DNA of 37,937 nucleotides, from contig NZ_LZGN01000005.1 of the NCBI RefSeq assembly GCF_001690185.1, positions 1-37,937 of the forward strand, read 5' to 3'. How positions within the stretch are numbered: position 1 is the stretch's first letter; each line of letters opens with the position of its first letter. The position numbers and the translations under genes were made by a program. Source of the stretch: Gilliamella sp. wkB308 (lineage in GTDB: Bacteria; Pseudomonadota; Gammaproteobacteria; Enterobacterales; Orbaceae). Shown here in pieces: positions 1 to 9,766 of the stretch. The notes under the pieces were generated by a model that ran no database searches, was not told where the DNA came from, and saw only the letters and a list, made by a program, of their open reading frames with translations.

Positions 1-697
<697 letters not shown>

Positions 698-848
698 ACA
701 ACTCGGAGTTGTTTTGGATTGCGCGAAGTTGAGAGAAGAGAAAATCATCGAAAGATGTTTAAAGAATGTAGAAACAGTTTGTTCCGGATTGAGCGATTGA
801 TGTAAAGATGAGATAATGACATCAATTGAGAGAAGAGAAGACAGGATA
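698..848 (+). other. 23S-5S spacer
   Basis: This 151-base transcribed spacer separates the 23S 3' end from 5S. It is purine-rich with several GAGAGAAGAGA-like stretches and no reading frame or tRNA. It presumably pairs with sequences upstream of 23S for RNase III processing, but the partner lies outside the window. Confidence 0.6.
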
Positions 849-967
849 TGTCTGGCGGTAATAGCGCGGTGGTCCCACCTGACCCCATGCCGAACTCAGA
901 AGTGAAACGCCGTAGTGCCGATGGTAGTGTGGGTATTACCCATGTGAGAGTAGGGTGCCGCCAGACT
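849..967 (+). rRNA. rrf: 5S ribosomal RNA
   Basis: The segment is nearly identical to enteric 5S rRNA, including the internal GCGCGGTGGTCCCACCTGA and CCGAACTCAGAAGTGAAACG blocks. GTCTGGC at 850-856 pairs with GCCAGAC at 960-966 to form helix I. Length is about 119 nt, typical of the family. The exact ends are set by the helix and may vary by 1-2 bases. Confidence 0.96.
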
Positions 968-1009
968 TTTAAATTTTAAGTTATACTATGTAATCATACC
1001 AAATACGGT

Positions 1010-1086
1010 GGAGCGGTAGTTCAGTTGGTTAGAATACCTGCCTGTCACGCAGGGGGTCGCGGGTTCGAGCCCCGTCCGTTCCGCCA
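1010..1086 (+). tRNA. tRNA-Asp (GTC)
   Basis: A 77-nt cloverleaf. The acceptor GGAGCGG at 1010-1016 pairs with CCGTTCC at 1076-1082, followed by discriminator G and an encoded CCA at 1084-1086. The anticodon stem CCTGC/GCAGG holds the loop CTGTCAC with anticodon GTC. GGTTCGAGCC forms the T arm. It sits just after 5S, as aspT does behind E. coli rrnC. Confidence 0.97.
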
Positions 1087-1094
1087 CCTTATTT

Positions 1095-1170
1095 AGGGGC
1101 GTAGTTCAATTGGTAGAGCACCGGTCTCCAAAACCGGGTGTTGGGAGTTCGAGACTCTCCGCCCCTGCCA
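1095..1170 (+). tRNA. tRNA-Trp (CCA)
   Basis: A 76-nt cloverleaf. AGGGGCG at 1095-1101 pairs with CGCCCCT at 1160-1166, followed by discriminator G and an encoded CCA at 1168-1170. The anticodon loop CTCCAAA carries CCA, and the T arm contains GTTCGAG. It lies 8 bases after tRNA-Asp and is presumably the last product of the rrn transcript. This copies the aspT-trpT order of E. coli rrnC. Confidence 0.97.
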
Positions 1171-1239
1171 CAAAAATCATGAATTTGTCTTAATTTTAGT
1201 CGTTTGATTATTTTTATCTATATAAATAAAAAAAATTTA

Positions 1240-1267
1240 TTTACAGATTTACTTAGTTAATTATAAT
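1240..1267 (+). promoter_or_regulatory. Likely sigma-70 promoter of maoP
   Basis: TTTACA at 1240-1245 and TATAAT at 1262-1267 are separated by 16 bases. The site lies about 37 bases before the maoP start and its AGAGG ribosome binding site at 1293-1297. It is predicted only from the two hexamers. No clear rRNA terminator with a GC-rich stem was seen between tRNA-Trp and this promoter. Confidence 0.5.
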
Positions 1268-1304
1268 TTCCGCCCAACTACTTTTACAATCCAGAGGAAA
1301 AAAA

Positions 1305-1643
1305 ATGGCTGAAAGTTTTGTAAGTCAACAACGTTTTTTTGATAATAAAAATTATCCACGAGGATTTTCTCGTCATGGCGATTTTACTATTAAAGAAGCA
1401 CAAATTTTAGAAAAACATGGTTGTGCATTTAAAGATCTTGATGCAGAAACAAAAAAACCCACTACAGCAGAAGAAAAATCATTTGTCGCAGTTTGTAAAG
1501 GTAAAAAAGAGCCTGCAACCGATTTTGAAAAAGTTTGGCTTAAATACCTTTCCCGTATTAATAAACCAAAACGTTTTCATACACTATCGGGTGGAAAACC
1601 GCAAATTGATGTAAACGATGATTTTGTCGATAATGATGACTAA
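1305..1643 (+). CDS. maoP: MaoP, macrodomain Ori organization protein (DUF413)
   Basis: A 112-residue protein of the YifE/DUF413 family. In E. coli, MaoP acts with a short DNA site (maoS) to constrain long-range mobility of the Ori chromosome macrodomain. It has the family features: an N-terminal [19 protein letters not shown] segment, the central [15 protein letters not shown] and an acidic tail. Length matches the E. coli protein. AGAGG at 1293-1297 lies 7 bases before the ATG. In E. coli the gene lies between hdfR and yifB/comM near rrnC. Here the comM and rrn neighbours are kept but hdfR is missing. Its stop is only 5 bases from the comM stop, so the two genes converge. The role is inferred from the family. 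Confidence 0.93.
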   Translation: MAESFVSQQRFFDNKNYPRGFSRHGDFTIKEAQILEKHGCAFKDLDAETKKPTTAEEKSFVAVCKGKKEPATDFEKVWLKYLSRINKPKRFHTLSGGKPQIDVNDDFVDNDD

Positions 1644-1648
1644 TTCTG

Positions 1649-3172
1649 TTAACCAATATTTTTGTGTAATTGAATTAACAGTCTATCCATAGAACGATAA
1701 CTTAAAGCTTCTGAAATATGTTTTCGTTCTATGTTCTTTGAACCTTCCAAATCAGCAATTGTTCTTGATACTTTCAATATTCGATGCCAAGCTCTAGCTG
1801 AAAGTCCTAACTTGATTAAGGCTTGTTCTAAATATTCATTATTATCGTCAGATAAGTGGCAATAGTGTTCAATTTCACTCGCTTCTAATTGACTATTTAA
1901 TTTTTTATTTCGATTAAATTGTGTATTTCTTGCCTGTAAAACTCTTTGCTTAATAGATGCTGTTGATTCAGCAGATGCTTTTTTCTGACTTAGTGACCCT
2001 TTTGGTAAAAGTGGTACTTCTATAGAGATATCAAATCTATCAAGAAATGGACCAGAAAGTCGGTTTAAATAACGAATGACTTGTTGAGGCGTCGTTCTAT
2101 TGTGAGTTCCTTGATAATGACCGGTGGGACTTGGATTCATAGCAGCAATAAGTTGGAATTTAGCTGGAAAGCGTATTTTAGCATTTGCTCTTGAAATAAT
2201 AATTTCACCAGACTCAATGGGTTCTCTTAACGCATCTAAAACTTTACGATTAAATTCAGGTAATTCATCTAAAAATAATACGCCATTATGTGCCAGTGAA
2301 ATTTCACCCGGTTTTGGAATTGTTCCTCCACCAACTAGTGCTGCAGTTGACGCGCTATGATGTGGCGATCTAAAAGGCCGTTTACGCCAATTTTTAATTG
2401 AACCATTTAGACTAACTAAACTAGTGATAGCTGCACTTTCAAGAGCTTCATCATCGGTTAATGGCGGCAATAAAGAAGTTAACCGAGTGGCTAGCATAGT
2501 TTTGCCTGTTCCTGGTGGTCCAATAAGCAATAAATTATGTCCACCAGCGGCTGCAATTTCTAAAGCTCTTTTAGCATGTTCTTGACCTATGACATCTTGT
2601 AAATTAACTGTTTCGCTTTCTACATCATCGTGTTGACGGTAATTTACTTTAGTTAAACTTACTTCATGATTGAGATGTTGACACAATTCTAATAAATTAT
2701 TGGTGATTAATGCATTGCTATGATGAATTAAAGAAATTTCAGATTGATTTTCTGTTGAAATAATTAATGTGCGATGACTTTTTTGTGATGAAATCGCAGC
2801 AGGGATAGCGCCTTTCACGGCGCGAATATTCCCCGATAGCGCCAGTTCACCTAAAAATTCATATTGTGATAAATCTTGAGTAGGAATTTGCTCTGTTGCC
2901 GCTAAAATTGCGATGGCAATCGGCAGATCGAAACGACTTCCTTCTTTAGGAAGATCAGCTGGTGATAGATTCACAGTTATTTTCTTGGCAGGAAACGTAA
3001 AACCACTGTTAATAATAGCGCTACGCACCCGATCTTTGGATTCTTTAACTGTTGCTTCAGGCAAACCAACTAATACAAAGCCTGGTAGCCCATTGCTAAT
3101 ATGGACTTCAACATTTATCAATGGTGCTTGTATACCAATTGATGCTCGAGTATAGATAATTGCAAGTGACAT
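1649..3172 (-). CDS. comM: ComM/YifB AAA+ ATPase, Mg-chelatase (ChlI) family
   Basis: A 507-residue AAA+ protein. ComM is a hexameric helicase that promotes branch migration during natural transformation in competent gammaproteobacteria; its role in non-competent species is unclear. An N-terminal Lon-S5-like ChlI domain (about 1-170) precedes the AAA+ core with Walker A GPPGTGKT at 218-225, Walker B VLFLDELPEF near 300, and a C-terminal ChlI domain. I start it at 3172 (MSLAIIYTRAS), which aligns with the enteric start. An ATG at 3184 would add only MIIF, and neither has a clear Shine-Dalgarno. It converges on maoP. No other competence genes are in the window, so whether it serves transformation is unknown. 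Confidence 0.95.
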   Translation of the reverse strand: MSLAIIYTRASIGIQAPLINVEVHISNGLPGFVLVGLPEATVKESKDRVRSAIINSGFTFPAKKITVNLSPADLPKEGSRFDLPIAIAILAATEQIPTQDLSQYEFLGELALSGNIRAVKGAIPAAISSQKSHRTLIISTENQSEISLIHHSNALITNNLLELCQHLNHEVSLTKVNYRQHDDVESETVNLQDVIGQEHAKRALEIAAAGGHNLLLIGPPGTGKTMLATRLTSLLPPLTDDEALESAAITSLVSLNGSIKNWRKRPFRSPHHSASTAALVGGGTIPKPGEISLAHNGVLFLDELPEFNRKVLDALREPIESGEIIISRANAKIRFPAKFQLIAAMNPSPTGHYQGTHNRTTPQQVIRYLNRLSGPFLDRFDISIEVPLLPKGSLSQKKASAESTASIKQRVLQARNTQFNRNKKLNSQLEASEIEHYCHLSDDNNEYLEQALIKLGLSARAWHRILKVSRTIADLEGSKNIERKHISEALSYRSMDRLLIQLHKNIG

Positions 3173-3293
3173 AAAAATAATCATTAATGGTTAAAATGAT
3201 CTATTATGTTACTTTGTTAAAATGAGAAAATAGGCTTAATATTGAATTATTGTGATGTGGTGTCCAATTAACATTGCCATTTTTCTTGGATAG

Positions 3294-4091
3294 TTAATTT
3301 TTAGCATTAAAAAACTTCGATACAAACAAACACACAAAAAATAAGCCTGCATTACTTAAAACTACCGATGGACTTGTCGGCGTGTCATAGAGAAATGAAA
3401 ATAATAAACCACTTAATACCGATATCATTCCAATAATGATTGAAAGTATAGCCATTACTTCAGGTGTTTTGGAAAAGTATCTAGCTGTTGCTGCGGGGAT
3501 AATAAGTAAAGAGGTAATAATCAGTGCTCCCACGAATTTCATTGCAATACCAATAGTAAAGGCTAATAGAAGTGTTAGAATTAATTTTGTTAATCGAATA
3601 TTAATACCTTGAATGAAAGCTAATTCTTCATTAACGGTAATAAAAAGAAAATCATTCCAGCGCCAAATCAATAATAAACCGATAAATATGACACCAATGA
3701 CGATTTGAGCGATATCAGTGTAAGTTATTGATAACAGATCACCAAATAAGTAACCCATTAAATCAATCCGTATGTTTCCCATTAGACTAATTACGACTAA
3801 ACCTAAAGATAATGCACTATGAGCAAGAATCCCCAGTAATGTATCAATAGGAAGTTGTTTTTGGGATTCTAACCAAAGTAATCCTAATGCTAAAATCAGT
3901 GTCACAAAAATGACTGCATAAAATAGATTAATATTTAATAAAAAGCCAAAAGCAATACCGAGTAGTGCTGCATGAGATAAAGTATCACCAAAATAAGACA
4001 TTCTACGCCAAACAACAAATGTTCCTAATGGACCGGTGATGGTTGTTAAGCTTAATCCAGCTAATAAAGAAGGTAATAACAATTCAACCAT
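3294..4091 (-). CDS. znuB: ZnuB, zinc ABC transporter membrane subunit
   Basis: A 265-residue ABC-3 family permease. It forms the membrane channel that carries Zn2+ from ZnuA into the cytoplasm, powered by ZnuC. The protein is almost entirely hydrophobic with about eight membrane segments. It has the family signature near the start ([36 protein letters not shown], residues about 10-45) and a coupling-helix region near [11 protein letters not shown]. It follows znuC with one base between them, so the two are translated from one mRNA. The operon reads away from znuA, with a shared Zur-type operator between. Length equals the enteric protein. Confidence 0.95.
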   Translation of the reverse strand: MVELLLPSLLAGLSLTTITGPLGTFVVWRRMSYFGDTLSHAALLGIAFGFLLNINLFYAVIFVTLILALGLLWLESQKQLPIDTLLGILAHSALSLGLVVISLMGNIRIDLMGYLFGDLLSITYTDIAQIVIGVIFIGLLLIWRWNDFLFITVNEELAFIQGINIRLTKLILTLLLAFTIGIAMKFVGALIITSLLIIPAATARYFSKTPEVMAILSIIIGMISVLSGLLFSFLYDTPTSPSVVLSNAGLFFVCLFVSKFFNAKN

Positions 4092-4092
4092 T

Positions 4093-4866
4093 TTAATGAT
4101 CCTTTTCTAAAGGTAATAATTTATCATGTTGATGACTAGCCGATTTTCTACATAAGTCATGATGGTGATTGTGATGATGTTTATACACAGCAATTTGTGA
4201 TGCGCCGTGTTGACCAAATAGTGAGACAAATTCAGGGTCATTTGAAACAGTAGCAGGTGTACCCGAACAACAAATATGATGATTCAGACAGATGACTTCA
4301 TCCGTTTTAGCCATGACTAAATGGAGGTCATGCGAGACCATTAATACCCCGCAATTAAATTGTTTTTTAGCATTAGCAATTAAATCATATAAAAGAATTT
4401 GTCCATTAACGTCTACGCCTTGTGTCGGTTCATCAAGAATAAGTAACTGAGGCTGTTTTGCTAAAGCTTGCGCAAGCAAAACACGCTGTAATTCTCCACC
4501 TGACAATTGATGCATTGATTTATCGACCAAGTATTCTGCTTTAACAAGAGAAAGCGTTCTTAAAATATCGTCATTTTTTAACTGTTTATTTAAACGCATG
4601 AAACGCTTAACGGTAATAGGAAGAGTCGGATTTAAATTTATCGATTGCGGAACATAACCAATTGTTAGATTCGGTAAACGACTAATATGTCCAGAAGAGT
4701 GGGGCAGTAATCCTAATATGACTTTAACCAGCGTTGATTTACCTGCACCATTAGGCCCAAGTAATGTAATAATCTGATTTAGCTTAATGGCTAATGAAAT
4801 ATTATCTAATATTTTTTGATGATTGATTTCAACGGAGACATTTTCCAGTGAAATTAATTGAGTCAT
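4093..4866 (-). CDS. znuC: ZnuC, zinc ABC transporter ATPase
   Basis: A 257-residue ABC ATPase that energises zinc import through ZnuB. It shows Walker [10 protein letters not shown], the Q-loop region YVPQS, the signature [15 protein letters not shown], Walker [13 protein letters not shown] and the switch histidine in VSHDLH. The C-terminal tail is rich in histidine (KHHHNHHHD and SHQHD), as in enteric ZnuC, and may sense or buffer zinc. First gene of the znuCB operon, divergent from znuA, with a perfect Zur-like palindrome 33-47 bases upstream of its ATG. An AAGGG sequence about 10 bases before the ATG can serve as ribosome binding site. Confidence 0.95.
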   Translation of the reverse strand: MTQLISLENVSVEINHQKILDNISLAIKLNQIITLLGPNGAGKSTLVKVILGLLPHSSGHISRLPNLTIGYVPQSINLNPTLPITVKRFMRLNKQLKNDDILRTLSLVKAEYLVDKSMHQLSGGELQRVLLAQALAKQPQLLILDEPTQGVDVNGQILLYDLIANAKKQFNCGVLMVSHDLHLVMAKTDEVICLNHHICCSGTPATVSNDPEFVSLFGQHGASQIAVYKHHHNHHHDLCRKSASHQHDKLLPLEKDH

Positions 4867-4898
4867 ATAACGGGTAGCCCTTGCTCACCTAAATGTTA

Positions 4899-4913
4899 TG
4901 TTATATTATAACA
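4899..4913. promoter_or_regulatory. Zur operator between znuCB and znuA
   Basis: TGTTATA-T-TATAACA is a perfect 7-1-7 palindrome and equals the core of the Zur consensus known from enteric znu promoters (TGTTATANTATAACA). It sits centrally in the 92-base gap between the divergent znuC and znuA starts, where Zn-loaded Zur would block both promoters. It is read directly from the sequence; binding is inferred. Confidence 0.85.
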
Positions 4914-4958
4914 ATATTAAATTTTATTCTATCATAAATTTTAGCATTGGATAATAAC

Positions 4959-5909
4959 GTGAAAAATTATATCGTGAAGCGTTTTAAACTGTTTATAAAG
5001 AAATTAATAATCTTAACACCAATATTAATAATACAAAACGCAAGTAATTATGCTAATGCTACGGTTATATCGTCGGTTAAACCGATAGGTTTTATTACTC
5101 AAGCCATTGCATCAGGCATAACTGATGCTGAAATTCTTTTACCTGATGGTGCTTCTCCTCATACTTATTCCTTAAAACCTTCTGATCTAAAGAATATTAA
5201 GTCAGCTGAGTTAGTTATTTGGGTTGGTGAAGATATGGAAACCTTTATGCCAACCTTGTTGAAAAATATCGATAAACAAAAGCAAATTGAATTAATGGAT
5301 ATTCCTGAAATTAAGTCTTTGCTTAGAACCAACCACGATGATTTTTCTCATGAAGAAATACATCATCATCAATCAGACCATGATCATCATGGTGAATATG
5401 ATGAACATATTTGGCTTTCTCCTGAAATAGCGAAAATTATTGCGCAATCTATTCATGATAAACTTATCATCCTTTATCCAGATAAAAAAATAAAAATTGA
5501 TGAAAATCTAAACGAATTCACTATAAAATTATCTGAAACAGAACTAAACATTGCAAAAAAATTAATAAACGTCCAAAATAGAGGGTATTTTGTATTTCAT
5601 GATGCCTATGGGTATTTTGAATCACAGTTTAAATTAAAAAATCTAGGTAGTTTTACTATAAATCCAGCAGTTCAACCGGGCGCTCAAAAAGTTTATGCTA
5701 TTCAACAAAAGTTAAAAGAACACCAAGCAGTATGTGTTTTTATAGAGCCTCAGTTTAGCCCAGCAGTTATTGAAAAATTGGTTAATGGAACAAATGTCAG
5801 AATTGGAGAATTGAATCCTTTGGGGACAGATATAATGCCTTCAAAAGATGCGTATTTTCAATTTTTAATGAAATTAACTCAGCAATTGTTGGATTGTTTA
5901 GATAAATAA
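4959..5909 (+). CDS. znuA: ZnuA, periplasmic zinc-binding protein
   Basis: The cluster A-I solute-binding protein that captures Zn2+ in the periplasm and hands it to ZnuB. A basic N-terminus and hydrophobic stretch form a signal peptide ending near NYANA. Expected zinc ligands lie in ASPHTYS (H68), DEHIWLSPE (H150) and YFVFHDAYGYFE (H214). Between the first two is the flexible histidine/aspartate-rich loop typical of ZnuA (about 126-150). The start is uncertain: TTG at 4947 and GTG at 4959 and 4974 are in frame and no ATG is available. I choose GTG 4959 because GGA at 4949-4951 is suitably placed, giving 316 residues. mepM follows 31 bases later. Confidence 0.93.
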   Translation: MKNYIVKRFKLFIKKLIILTPILIIQNASNYANATVISSVKPIGFITQAIASGITDAEILLPDGASPHTYSLKPSDLKNIKSAELVIWVGEDMETFMPTLLKNIDKQKQIELMDIPEIKSLLRTNHDDFSHEEIHHHQSDHDHHGEYDEHIWLSPEIAKIIAQSIHDKLIILYPDKKIKIDENLNEFTIKLSETELNIAKKLINVQNRGYFVFHDAYGYFESQFKLKNLGSFTINPAVQPGAQKVYAIQQKLKEHQAVCVFIEPQFSPAVIEKLVNGTNVRIGELNPLGTDIMPSKDAYFQFLMKLTQQLLDCLDK

Positions 5910-5940
5910 TCGTTTAGATAATAAATAGTTAAGGTTTATT

Positions 5941-7302
5941 TTGGCTCGAAAGATTGAAAATCGTCATATTGAAAAAAGTAAAGTGAAATTTCCCTATTTT
6001 TCAATATTAGGCGTTCTTCTTGTTGTTATCTTTTTTACGGTATTATGGCGACCATTGAATTTGGATCGCACGGTTTATATTCCGTTGAATCCTCAAGTTG
6101 AAACAACCGTGAATAATACTTCTGTGCCCGTAAATATTGGGGAAGGTCAAGTTGAGTTAGTCGACGGTAATTCAAATTCAACAGTGATAGAATCCTCTGA
6201 TGAACCGGAAGATGAAATTGTCAAAGATGACTTAGATAAAATCATTGATGAAAAAGACAATACAGTACAATATACCATTGTTCGGGGCGATACCTTACAT
6301 GACATTTTATTACGCTATAACGTAAATCGAAATGATGTTTATGAATTAACGTCCCAATTTAAACAACTTGCCAATTTAAGAATTGGTCAACAATTGATGT
6401 GGACGACAGACGATGACCATAATTTACAAAATTTGAACTGGACTATCTCAAGCAACAATATCCGAATGTATGAAAAATCGGGTAATAAGTTTGTTGAGAA
6501 TTCAGAAACGGTCGAAGGAATTTTACAAGAAGTCGTTATTAAAGGTGAAATAAAATCTAATTTTATTGCTGATGCCCGTAAAAGTGGCTTAACCAGTACT
6601 GAAATTGGTATTATTACTCGTGCTTTACAATGGCGATTAGATTTTAAACGTTTACAAATTGGCGACAAATTTTCGGTTATTTTGTCTCGTGAGATGCATG
6701 GCGACCGTTTATCAAATAGCCAATTGTTAGCGGTTCGCTTCAAAAATGGCTCAAAAGATTATTATGCTGTTCTTGCTGATGACGGTAAATATTATGACAT
6801 TAATGGAGATAGCTTATCCCAAAGTTTTTTCCGTTATCCATTAGCAAAAAAAGCGCGTGTTTCTTCACAATTTAATCCTCGTCGTTTACACCCCGTGACA
6901 GGAAAAATAGCGCCTCATAATGGGGTTGATTTTGCGGTATCGCGTGGAACACCTGTCTTATCAGTGGGAAATGGTGAAGTTGTGATCGCTAAATATAGTG
7001 GTTCAGCAGGTAACTATATCGCCATAAGGCATGGGCGTCAGTATATGACGACTTATATGCATTTAGATAAGATTCTAGTTAAACCAGGACAACAGGTTAA
7101 ACAAGGAGAGCAAATAGGATTGTCAGGCAATACAGGGCGTTCAACAGGACCACATTTACATTTCGAATTACACATCAATAATAAACCTGTGAATCCATTA
7201 ACAGCTAATTTACCTATAGATGAAGGATTGACTGGTAAATCTAAAAACGCTTTTGTTGCGAAAGTGAAAAGTATTAAACCACGACTAGAATTTAATAATT
7301 AA
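5941..7302 (+). CDS. mepM: MepM-like murein DD-endopeptidase (LysM + peptidase M23)
   Basis: A 453-residue zinc metallo-endopeptidase that cuts D-Ala-mDAP crosslinks so that new peptidoglycan strands can be inserted. It has a single N-terminal membrane anchor (about 17-37), an acidic linker, a LysM domain (about 110-154, YTIVRGDTLHDIL), an OapA-like middle region and a C-terminal M23 domain. The M23 zinc/catalytic residues are visible: H326 and D330 (HNGVD) and H405-L-H407. The start must be TTG at 5941: TAAGG at 5930-5934 precedes it and an in-frame TAG lies 5 codons upstream. It follows znuA by 31 bases as in E. coli (yebA), so it may share Zur-controlled transcription. Confidence 0.93.
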   Translation: MARKIENRHIEKSKVKFPYFSILGVLLVVIFFTVLWRPLNLDRTVYIPLNPQVETTVNNTSVPVNIGEGQVELVDGNSNSTVIESSDEPEDEIVKDDLDKIIDEKDNTVQYTIVRGDTLHDILLRYNVNRNDVYELTSQFKQLANLRIGQQLMWTTDDDHNLQNLNWTISSNNIRMYEKSGNKFVENSETVEGILQEVVIKGEIKSNFIADARKSGLTSTEIGIITRALQWRLDFKRLQIGDKFSVILSREMHGDRLSNSQLLAVRFKNGSKDYYAVLADDGKYYDINGDSLSQSFFRYPLAKKARVSSQFNPRRLHPVTGKIAPHNGVDFAVSRGTPVLSVGNGEVVIAKYSGSAGNYIAIRHGRQYMTTYMHLDKILVKPGQQVKQGEQIGLSGNTGRSTGPHLHFELHINNKPVNPLTANLPIDEGLTGKSKNAFVAKVKSIKPRLEFNN

Positions 7303-7416
7303 TTTTGTAGATACACCATTTAAGCTAAATATGTGCTAAATAAACGAGGCAGATATATCTTTAAAAAATTGTGTTATGATAGCGAAATATATTTTATGAC
7401 GAATTTTAGGTGAGCT

Positions 7417-9756
7417 TTGAATACTTCGACTAAATCTACAAAAAAGAAACCTACTCAAAAAGTAAAAAAGAATAAAAATAAAAAACGCTCACTTTGGCGC
7501 CGATTTTTGTCATTGCTATTTAAACTGTTTCTAGTTTTTGTGGCTGTGACCGTCATGTATGGTATTTATCTTGATCAACAAATAAAAGAACGCATAGATG
7601 GTAATGTTTGGGAATTACCTGCTGCTGTTTATGGTCAAATTATCGATCTTGAGCCAGAAAGTGAATACAGTTTAAGCGATGTTGTAACGTTGTTAATAGG
7701 TGCACAATACCGACAACAAGATACACAAGCTACTAGACCCGGTGAATTTATTGTCAGTAATGATGCTGTTGAGATATACCGTCGCCCTTTTACTTTTCCT
7801 GATGGTGAAGAACAAGCTTTTCGAGTTAAAATTACGTTCTATAATAACCGAATCGATCGCATTACTAATTTAGATACAGGACGTGATTTTGGATTACTTA
7901 AAATCGATCCAAAATTAATTACAATGATGCACTCACCTAATGGAGAACAACGTTTATTTGTCCCTCTCAAAGCATTTCCTGATTCACTCATTAAAACTTT
8001 AGTTGCTACTGAGGATAAACGTTTTTATGATCATCATGGCGTGAGTTTATATTCAATTGGGCGAGCAATTTATGTCAATCTTACCACTGGTCGAACTGAA
8101 GGTGGAAGCACGTTGACTCAACAAACGGTTAAAAACTTATTTTTAACCAATGAACGTAGTTTAAGCCGTAAAATACGTGAAGCCTATATGGCAATGATTC
8201 TTGATGCTCGTTATAGTAAAGAACGTATCTTAGAATTGTATTTAAACGAAGTTTACTTTGGACAAGCTGGAAGTGAGGAGATCCACGGTTTTCCTCTTGC
8301 TAGCCTTTACTATTTTGGTCGCCCTGTTAATGAATTGACGCTCGATCAGCAAGCAGTTCTTGTTGGAATGGTAAAAGGCGCTTCGTTATATAATCCTTGG
8401 ACGCAACCTAAACAAGTCTTAGAACGCCGAAATGTTGTTCTAAGGCTTACTGAGCAACAAGGTATTATTGATGATGAGTTATATAATCTGTTAAGTCAGC
8501 GTCCACTATCTGTTTTACCAAAAGGTGGAGTTATTTCGCCACAACCTGCTTTTATGCAAGTTGTACGTAGTGAATTGAGAAAACAATTAGGGGATAAAGC
8601 AGATCACCTTTCAGGGATGAAGATTTTCACGACATTTGATCCTGTTGCCCAAGCAGCGGCAGAACAAGCGGTTACGAATGAAATTGAGAACTTACGTAAA
8701 TCGACTAATAAAGATTTACAAACAGCCATGGTGATTGTTAGTCGAGAAACAGGCGAAATTCGTGCAATTATTGGTAGTGCAGAGCCTCGTTATCCTGGTT
8801 ACAACCGTGCATGGTTGACCCGAAGAGCAATTGGTTCACTTGCTAAGCCTTCAACTTATTTAACGGCTTTAGGTCAACCTGATCGTTTTCAACTTAATAC
8901 GTGGTTGGATGATTCACCGCTTTCAATAAAGCTTGATAATGGTTCGTACTGGCAACCGAAAAATTATGATCGTAAGTTTCGTGATCGTGTCATGTTAGTG
9001 GATGCTTTAGCACTTTCGTTAAATGTACCAACCGTCAACTTAGGGATGGCTCTTGGTCTTGATGCGACTAAAAATACCTTGCAAGCATTGGGTGTGCCAA
9101 GTGATCGTATTACGAATCTACCTTCGCGGTTATTAGGTGCTTTAGAGTTAACGCCTTTAGAAACAGCACAAATGTTCCAAACGATTGCAAACAATGGACA
9201 ACGTTCGCCGTTATCTATTTTAAGATATGTACTAACGGATAAGGGAGAATTGGTATATCAAAACTATCCTCAACAGATTCAAGCTGTTTCACAGCAATCA
9301 GCCTATTTAACAACCTACGCTATGCAACAAGTTGTTGAATCGGGGACATCACGGTCTTTAAAACGAAAATATGGATCATTTAACTTAGCTGCTAAAACTG
9401 GAACTAGCAATGATTCTCGTGATAGTTGGTTTACAGGAATTGATGGAAAAAATGTCGCTGTTGTTTGGATTGGTTTGGATGACCATTCGCCAATGAAATT
9501 AACAGGTGCGACAGGTGCGTTAAAAATATATAGTGAATACTTACAAAATAATCCACCTAAAAAATTATCGCTACCGATACCTCAAAATATTCATATGCTA
9601 TCAATAGATGATAATGGGCAGTGGCAATGTGATGATCATAGTGGTCGAAAGTTACCTGTTTGGACAACCAATACACAAAGTTTATGTAATAACAATAATC
9701 AACCGACTCCAAGTCAGCAAGTACCAAATTGGGTCACTGAAATGTTAAATAATTAG
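7417..9756 (+). CDS. mrcB: PBP1b, bifunctional peptidoglycan glycosyltransferase/transpeptidase
   Basis: A 779-residue class A penicillin-binding protein that polymerises lipid II and crosslinks stem peptides. It has a very basic cytoplasmic tail (1-30), one membrane helix (about 31-51), a UB2H domain (about 65-155, the LpoB docking region), the GT51 domain with catalytic E199 in VATEDKRFYDHHG and the EGGSTLTQQ motif, and a transpeptidase domain with S474-LAK, S534-LN and K660-TG. The start is TTG at 7417: an AGGTGAG ribosome binding site lies at 7408-7414, in-frame TGA at 7411 blocks any extension, and no ATG exists before the membrane helix. mutM follows after 10 bases, so the two are probably co-transcribed. 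Confidence 0.95.
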   Translation: MNTSTKSTKKKPTQKVKKNKNKKRSLWRRFLSLLFKLFLVFVAVTVMYGIYLDQQIKERIDGNVWELPAAVYGQIIDLEPESEYSLSDVVTLLIGAQYRQQDTQATRPGEFIVSNDAVEIYRRPFTFPDGEEQAFRVKITFYNNRIDRITNLDTGRDFGLLKIDPKLITMMHSPNGEQRLFVPLKAFPDSLIKTLVATEDKRFYDHHGVSLYSIGRAIYVNLTTGRTEGGSTLTQQTVKNLFLTNERSLSRKIREAYMAMILDARYSKERILELYLNEVYFGQAGSEEIHGFPLASLYYFGRPVNELTLDQQAVLVGMVKGASLYNPWTQPKQVLERRNVVLRLTEQQGIIDDELYNLLSQRPLSVLPKGGVISPQPAFMQVVRSELRKQLGDKADHLSGMKIFTTFDPVAQAAAEQAVTNEIENLRKSTNKDLQTAMVIVSRETGEIRAIIGSAEPRYPGYNRAWLTRRAIGSLAKPSTYLTALGQPDRFQLNTWLDDSPLSIKLDNGSYWQPKNYDRKFRDRVMLVDALALSLNVPTVNLGMALGLDATKNTLQALGVPSDRITNLPSRLLGALELTPLETAQMFQTIANNGQRSPLSILRYVLTDKGELVYQNYPQQIQAVSQQSAYLTTYAMQQVVESGTSRSLKRKYGSFNLAAKTGTSNDSRDSWFTGIDGKNVAVVWIGLDDHSPMKLTGATGALKIYSEYLQNNPPKKLSLPIPQNIHMLSIDDNGQWQCDDHSGRKLPVWTTNTQSLCNNNNQPTPSQQVPNWVTEMLNN

Positions 9757-9766
9757 GTGAAATAAA

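Noticed and set aside
6387-6743. 118-codon minus-strand open frame inside mepM
   Set aside because: Shadow of a strongly supported gene on the other strand, with no start signal or recognisable domain.
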